A stretch of DNA of 64,000 bases from Lachnospiraceae bacterium. Lineage in GTDB: Bacteria; Bacillota; Clostridia; Lachnospirales; Lachnospiraceae. A model generated the notes under the pieces. It saw nothing but the letters and a program-made list of their open reading frames with translations, was not told where the DNA came from and did not search any database. Positions 60,558-64,000 of this stretch are shown here, piece after piece (position 1 is the first letter of the stretch; each line of letters starts with the position of its first letter). Made by a program: the position numbers and the translations under genes. The stretch covers positions 6,324,001 through 6,388,000 of the forward strand of contig AP025576.1 in NCBI GenBank assembly GCA_022845955.1, written 5' to 3'.

Positions 60558-60749
60558 TTGATAAAATATTTTTAGTGATAAACGTGCATCAAAGAAAAAA
60601 TTAAATAATTTTTTTAAACAATGTGCTTAAGAGGGGGATTTTTGAGGTTGTCATTTTTACATTTTTGCACATCTTTTTTGTACAAATGCTCACTTTCTTT
60701 GCACATCCTATTTTTGCCAACGCAGTATTTCTAAAAAAGGAGCGTATTT

Positions 60750-61577
60750 ATGCCTATTTCAAGATATCCGCTGGAAAATGATGATATTAATCCGATCAAT
60801 GCCAAACTGTTATACGTCACACATTCCGTTTATGAAAATGACTGGCCGAGCCTGCCCCATACCCATTACTTTACGGAGTTATGCTATATTAAAAAGGGGA
60901 ACGGGAATTATTTGATAGAAGATCAGATTTATCCGATAAAAGAGGATGATTTCATTATCATAAACGCCAATATCGCCCATACGGAACGTTCGGTGGGAGA
61001 GGTTCCTCTGGAATATATCATCCTGGGCGTGGAAGGGCTTAATTTTTCTTTTGAAGGGGATCACGAGCACATTATTTTCAACTGCAGGAATGATCATGCC
61101 AAGTTTATCTATCTTATGAATGGGCTGCTCTCGGAAATGGAGGAAAAGAAACCTCATTACGAACTGGTATGCCAGGATCTGCTGGAACTGCTGATTGTCA
61201 ACCTGATCCGGCGCACACATTTTGACTTTGAGTTCGTCCCTTCCGTTAAATCCAGCCGCGAGTGTATTAAGCTGAAACAGTACATTGAGTCAAACTATCC
61301 CCAGGATATCACCCTGGATACCCTTGCGGAGGTGTCCCATCTGAATAAATATTATATGGTGCATGCCTTCACACGCCAGTTCGGTTGCTCCCCCATCAAT
61401 TATCTGTGTGAGGTAAGAATAAAGGCCAGCAAAGAGCTGCTGGCCACTACGGATTACAGTATTACGGAGGTCGCCCAGTCCTCGGGCTTTTCCTCCCAGA
61501 GCTATTTCGCCCAGTGTTTCCTGAAGCACTGCCGCATGACCGCCAGCGCATATCGGAAAGCCTGTCACAACGAATGA
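60750..61577 (+). CDS. AraC-family regulator divergent from the GH112/ABC operon
   Basis: The protein has 275 residues. The N-terminal cupin domain (about 25-95) has LPHTHYFTELCYIKKGNGNY. The C-terminal double helix-turn-helix covers about 175-272 (LDTLAEVSHLNKYYMVHAFTRQFG and ITEVAQSSGFSSQSYFAQCFLKHC). AAAAAGGAG precedes the ATG. Its place suggests that it activates the operon in response to the imported disaccharide. Confidence 0.9.
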   Translation: MPISRYPLENDDINPINAKLLYVTHSVYENDWPSLPHTHYFTELCYIKKGNGNYLIEDQIYPIKEDDFIIINANIAHTERSVGEVPLEYIILGVEGLNFSFEGDHEHIIFNCRNDHAKFIYLMNGLLSEMEEKKPHYELVCQDLLELLIVNLIRRTHFDFEFVPSVKSSRECIKLKQYIESNYPQDITLDTLAEVSHLNKYYMVHAFTRQFGCSPINYLCEVRIKASKELLATTDYSITEVAQSSGFSSQSYFAQCFLKHCRMTASAYRKACHNE

Positions 61578-61646
61578 ACATAAGCTGTTTTCCGATCTGC
61601 AGCAAATACACCTATGGACGGAACAGGAACGGATATCCTTATTTTC

Positions 61647-62642
61647 TCAAAGGGGCAGTTCATACTGCCCTTCGAAGCAGGAAACAGCCTTTCGCTCCCT
61701 CACCTTCTCCCCTTCCCGGACGCTGCCCACGAGCAGCTCTCCCTGTTTGTCCGCCTTACGCAGATTTTCCTCCAGGGACCTTGGCGAATGGTTAGCATAG
61801 CAGTAAATGCAGCCGTTGCGGCAGGTATTGTAAGCGCCGATATCAACGCTTTCATAACAGCCGCAGCCTTTCCGCTGCCCTTTATCCGGCTTAAGGCGGA
61901 GCTTTCCGCCCAGGATTTCCTCCAGCACCGCCTTATCGATACAGGCGGCCCTTCCCACACCCAGAGCGGACAGATCCGCTTCTTCACAGCAGGCATTTAC
62001 AGGAATGCCCATAGATGATGCGGTGCGGGAAAAAAAGGCGGCAAGCTCTTCCATTTCTTCTTTATTTACAGGACGCAGAAGTTTCTCCTCCCGTAAACGC
62101 AGGGCGTCACTCCCCGCCTCCGGGCAGCCGGATCGCTGCGCGGCGTTTCCTATCCCGCGCTTTTCGTACATATCCACAAAGCTGATGGTAATACTCCGCA
62201 TGCATCCCTGAAGCTCTCTGCAAAGTCTTGCAAATTCCCTTTTATGGTAAGCCGGATTCAGGACCTCATTTACCACCACCGGATCATAACGCCATATGAT
62301 GCGCTCTCTTCCGATTTCCCGGGCAAGCTCCCGGAAGCAGTCCTCGATCTCCTTTTTATCCCGCAGCCCCGGTTCCAGGTTTTTTCCGTAGGGGGTCAGC
62401 GTGAACTGGAAATAATACCGGTAGCCCCTGTCGGAAAGCTCCTTCAGATAGGGCATGAGGGGCGCCGGATCCTTGCTCCAGAATACGATGCCATCCACGG
62501 TTTCCGGGGAAAGGGGGATTCTGCTGATCTGGCCGTGGTTCATGGGATTTCTCACCACCACATATCCGGCCCGGATCCGGTTCATAAACCATTCGCTGTG
62601 CCGGCACGGGATATCGGTCCGCCTGGATACGGATACAATCAT
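61647..62642 (-). CDS. DUF1848 protein with C-terminal radical-SAM-like cysteine cluster
   Basis: The protein has 331 residues. The N-terminal part (VSVSRRTDIPCRHSEWFMNRI, IVFWSKDP, YRYYFQFTLTPYG, RIIWRYDPVV) is the DUF1848 barrel. CRNGCIYC (about 274-281) is a CxxxCxxC cluster like that of radical SAM enzymes but placed at the C-terminal end; CGCYE nearby adds more cysteines. The reaction is unknown. Its ATG overlaps the murF stop by 4 bp (ATGA), so the two are translationally coupled. Confidence 0.85.
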   Translation of the reverse strand: MIVSVSRRTDIPCRHSEWFMNRIRAGYVVVRNPMNHGQISRIPLSPETVDGIVFWSKDPAPLMPYLKELSDRGYRYYFQFTLTPYGKNLEPGLRDKKEIEDCFRELAREIGRERIIWRYDPVVVNEVLNPAYHKREFARLCRELQGCMRSITISFVDMYEKRGIGNAAQRSGCPEAGSDALRLREEKLLRPVNKEEMEELAAFFSRTASSMGIPVNACCEEADLSALGVGRAACIDKAVLEEILGGKLRLKPDKGQRKGCGCYESVDIGAYNTCRNGCIYCYANHSPRSLEENLRKADKQGELLVGSVREGEKVRERKAVSCFEGQYELPL

Positions 62643-64000
62643 GACAGCTGCTCCACTATCTTTTCAAATCCCATACCATGGGAAGCTTTAATCAATACGG
62701 TATCTCCGGGCCTGAGTATCTCTTCTATCCCTTTGAGCAGGCTTTCCCTGTCTTCAAAATAGAAAACAGCACCTGCCGCGCCCGTGTTCTTTTCTTCTGC
62801 CGCTTTCACTGCCCCTTCATAAATACAGCGGGCCAGTGTTCCTGCGCAGATAACGCATTCCACACCTGCGTCAACCGCGTATTTTCCCACACGGGCGTGC
62901 ATTTCCTTTTCCTGCTCCCCCAGCTCAAACATATCTCCCATGACGGCGACCCTGCGGCCGTCCGCCTGCAGAAGCAAATCAACAGCAGCCTCCATAGAAA
63001 CCGGATTGGCATTATAGCAGTCATCGATCAGCACCTTATCCGCCAGCTTAACTATATGGCTTCGCCCGCTCACGCTTTCCGCCCCGGCAATCCCGTCCCG
63101 GATTTCCTCCGGCTTCAGCCCAAGCAGCAGCCCCGCCGCGGTTGCCGCCAGGGCGTTATATACCATATGCTCTCCCGGCAGGGGGATTTGTACCGCAAAG
63201 CTTTCCCCGTTCCCGTGGATGACCGCCTCGCTTCCAAACAGACCTTTCCCCCGGATATCCGTGGCATATACCTGACATTCCTCCGACAGGCCGAAGGTGA
63301 CAGGCTTTTTGCCCTTCACTTCCTTTATGGAAGCCAGCATATCATCATCACCGTTCACACAAACGCTGCCGTCTTCGTCCATAAAATCAAAGATTTCTGA
63401 TTTTGCCTTCAGGATCCCCTCCCGGCTTCCCAGGAATTCCAGATGGCACTGGCCGATATTGGTCATAATACAGATATCCGGCCTGGCAATACGGCTCAGA
63501 TTATGCATTTCCCCAAAATGATTGATCCCCATTTCCAGCACGGCCACCTCCGTATCCCCGGGCATGGAAAGCACGGTAAGCGGTACCCCTATTTCATTAT
63601 TATAGTTACCCTGGGTTTTGTGTACCTTATACTTTTGGGCGAGCACCGCCGCCACAAACTCCTTTGTGCTGGTCTTTCCCACACTTCCGGTGATTCCCAC
63701 CACCTTTACAGGCAGCTGCCTGCGGTAGAATTCAGCGATCCGTTTCAGGGCCTCAAAGCTGTCCTTAACAACAATACAAGGGCCTGGTATATCCTCCGGC
63801 TCCTTTTCACATACTGCGCCCAGGGCACCTCCGGCAAAAACATCAGGTATAAACCGGTGTCCGTCCACCCGTTCCCCCTTTGTGGCAACAAATATAAAAT
63901 CCGCGGCCGCCTTTCTGGAATCGATCACAACGCCGGCTGCTTCCCTGCTGCATGTTTCCTTCCTGCTCTCTTCGGAAGGGTACACAAGCCTTCCTTCACA
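62639..64000 (-). CDS. murF: UDP-N-acetylmuramoyl-tripeptide--D-alanyl-D-alanine ligase (5' end outside the window)
   Basis: Adds D-Ala-D-Ala to the UDP-MurNAc-tripeptide in peptidoglycan synthesis. The frame is open to the window edge (Cys-Glu-Gly-Arg-Leu before the GTG at 63985), so the first residues are missing. Visible parts: GVVIDSRKAAADFIFVATKGERVDGHRF (UDP-binding domain), the ATP loop VVGITGSVGKTSTKEF, KTQGNYNNEIGVPLTVL, LEMGINHFGEM, and DDCYNANPVSMEAA in the C-terminal domain. It is followed by the overlapping DUF1848 gene. Confidence 0.95.
   Translation of the reverse strand, partial: CEGRLVYPSEESRKETCSREAAGVVIDSRKAAADFIFVATKGERVDGHRFIPDVFAGGALGAVCEKEPEDIPGPCIVVKDSFEALKRIAEFYRRQLPVKVVGITGSVGKTSTKEFVAAVLAQKYKVHKTQGNYNNEIGVPLTVLSMPGDTEVAVLEMGINHFGEMHNLSRIARPDICIMTNIGQCHLEFLGSREGILKAKSEIFDFMDEDGSVCVNGDDDMLASIKEVKGKKPVTFGLSEECQVYATDIRGKGLFGSEAVIHGNGESFAVQIPLPGEHMVYNALAATAAGLLLGLKPEEIRDGIAGAESVSGRSHIVKLADKVLIDDCYNANPVSMEAAVDLLLQADGRRVAVMGDMFELGEQEKEMHARVGKYAVDAGVECVICAGTLARCIYEGAVKAAEEKNTGAAGAVFYFEDRESLLKGIEEILRPGDTVLIKASHGMGFEKIVEQLS

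Noticed and set aside
1..64000. tRNA, rRNA or CRISPR loci
   Set aside because: No tRNA T-arm consensus in a cloverleaf context, no rRNA-like stretch and no regularly spaced direct repeats were noticed by eye. tRNAscan and a CRISPR finder would settle this.

Overview
The window looks like a chromosomal stretch of a gut Lachnospiraceae-type Firmicute (former Clostridium cluster XIVa). The reasons are roughly 50% GC, strong AGGAGG ribosome-binding sites, many AraC, YesN/YesM and LacI regulators paired with CUT1 sugar ABC transporters, a SPOCS/LysM protein, a SIMPL lipoprotein and DUF3842/DUF1934 genes. This placement is inference from gene content. No rRNA, tRNA or CRISPR array was seen. Most genes are on the minus strand, and both window edges cut genes (proS on the left, murF on the right).

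Layout. 0-15.6 kb is mostly housekeeping: the proS end, oleate hydratase, a LytTR regulator with a membrane partner, TetR, map with a SEC-C zinc motif, a Uup-like ABC-F protein, a SIMPL lipoprotein, an NlpC/P60 hydrolase, asnS, an extracellular FKBP/trigger-factor-like lipoprotein and a metallo-hydrolase. 15.6-20.4 kb holds an alpha/beta hydrolase and a GH78 rhamnosidase with its AraC regulator. 20.6-24 kb carries DUF1934-murI and ispE-gntR. 24.1-25.6 kb is a scar of a mobile element (broken tyrosine integrase and frameshifted remnants), followed by an XRE regulator and a Uma2 nuclease-fold gene. 26.6-31.6 kb holds a SPOCS/LysM protein and pyrC-pyrK-pyrD. 31.9-32.5 kb is a low-GC PIN-domain pair resembling a toxin-antitoxin module. 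33-41.6 kb contains a PrcB-like lipoprotein and a seven-gene block: solute-binding protein, two permeases, sensor kinase, response regulator, metallo-hydrolase and glycerophosphodiesterase. 41.9-49 kb has plsC and a LacI-controlled GH32-like/ABC operon. 49.1-61.6 kb is a host-glycan module: fucI, a rhamnulokinase-type kinase and fucU under one AraC gene, then a GH112 phosphorylase with its own ABC transporter under a second AraC gene. The end carries DUF1848 and murF.

How the genes fit together. The 49-61 kb block reads as uptake and phosphorolysis of Gal-beta-1,3-HexNAc (mucin or milk-glycan cores) next to fucose catabolism, with two sets of inverted-repeat sites in the divergent promoter regions. 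In both operons where the solute-binding gene comes first, a terminator-like hairpin sits just after it, so the binding protein should be made in excess over the permeases.

The most unusual feature is a pair of very long intergenic hairpins (16651-16886 and 28266-28534). They have perfect inverted-repeat arms of 50 and 61 bp and an ordered, mismatched apex. They share architecture but not sequence, and no gene in the window explains them.
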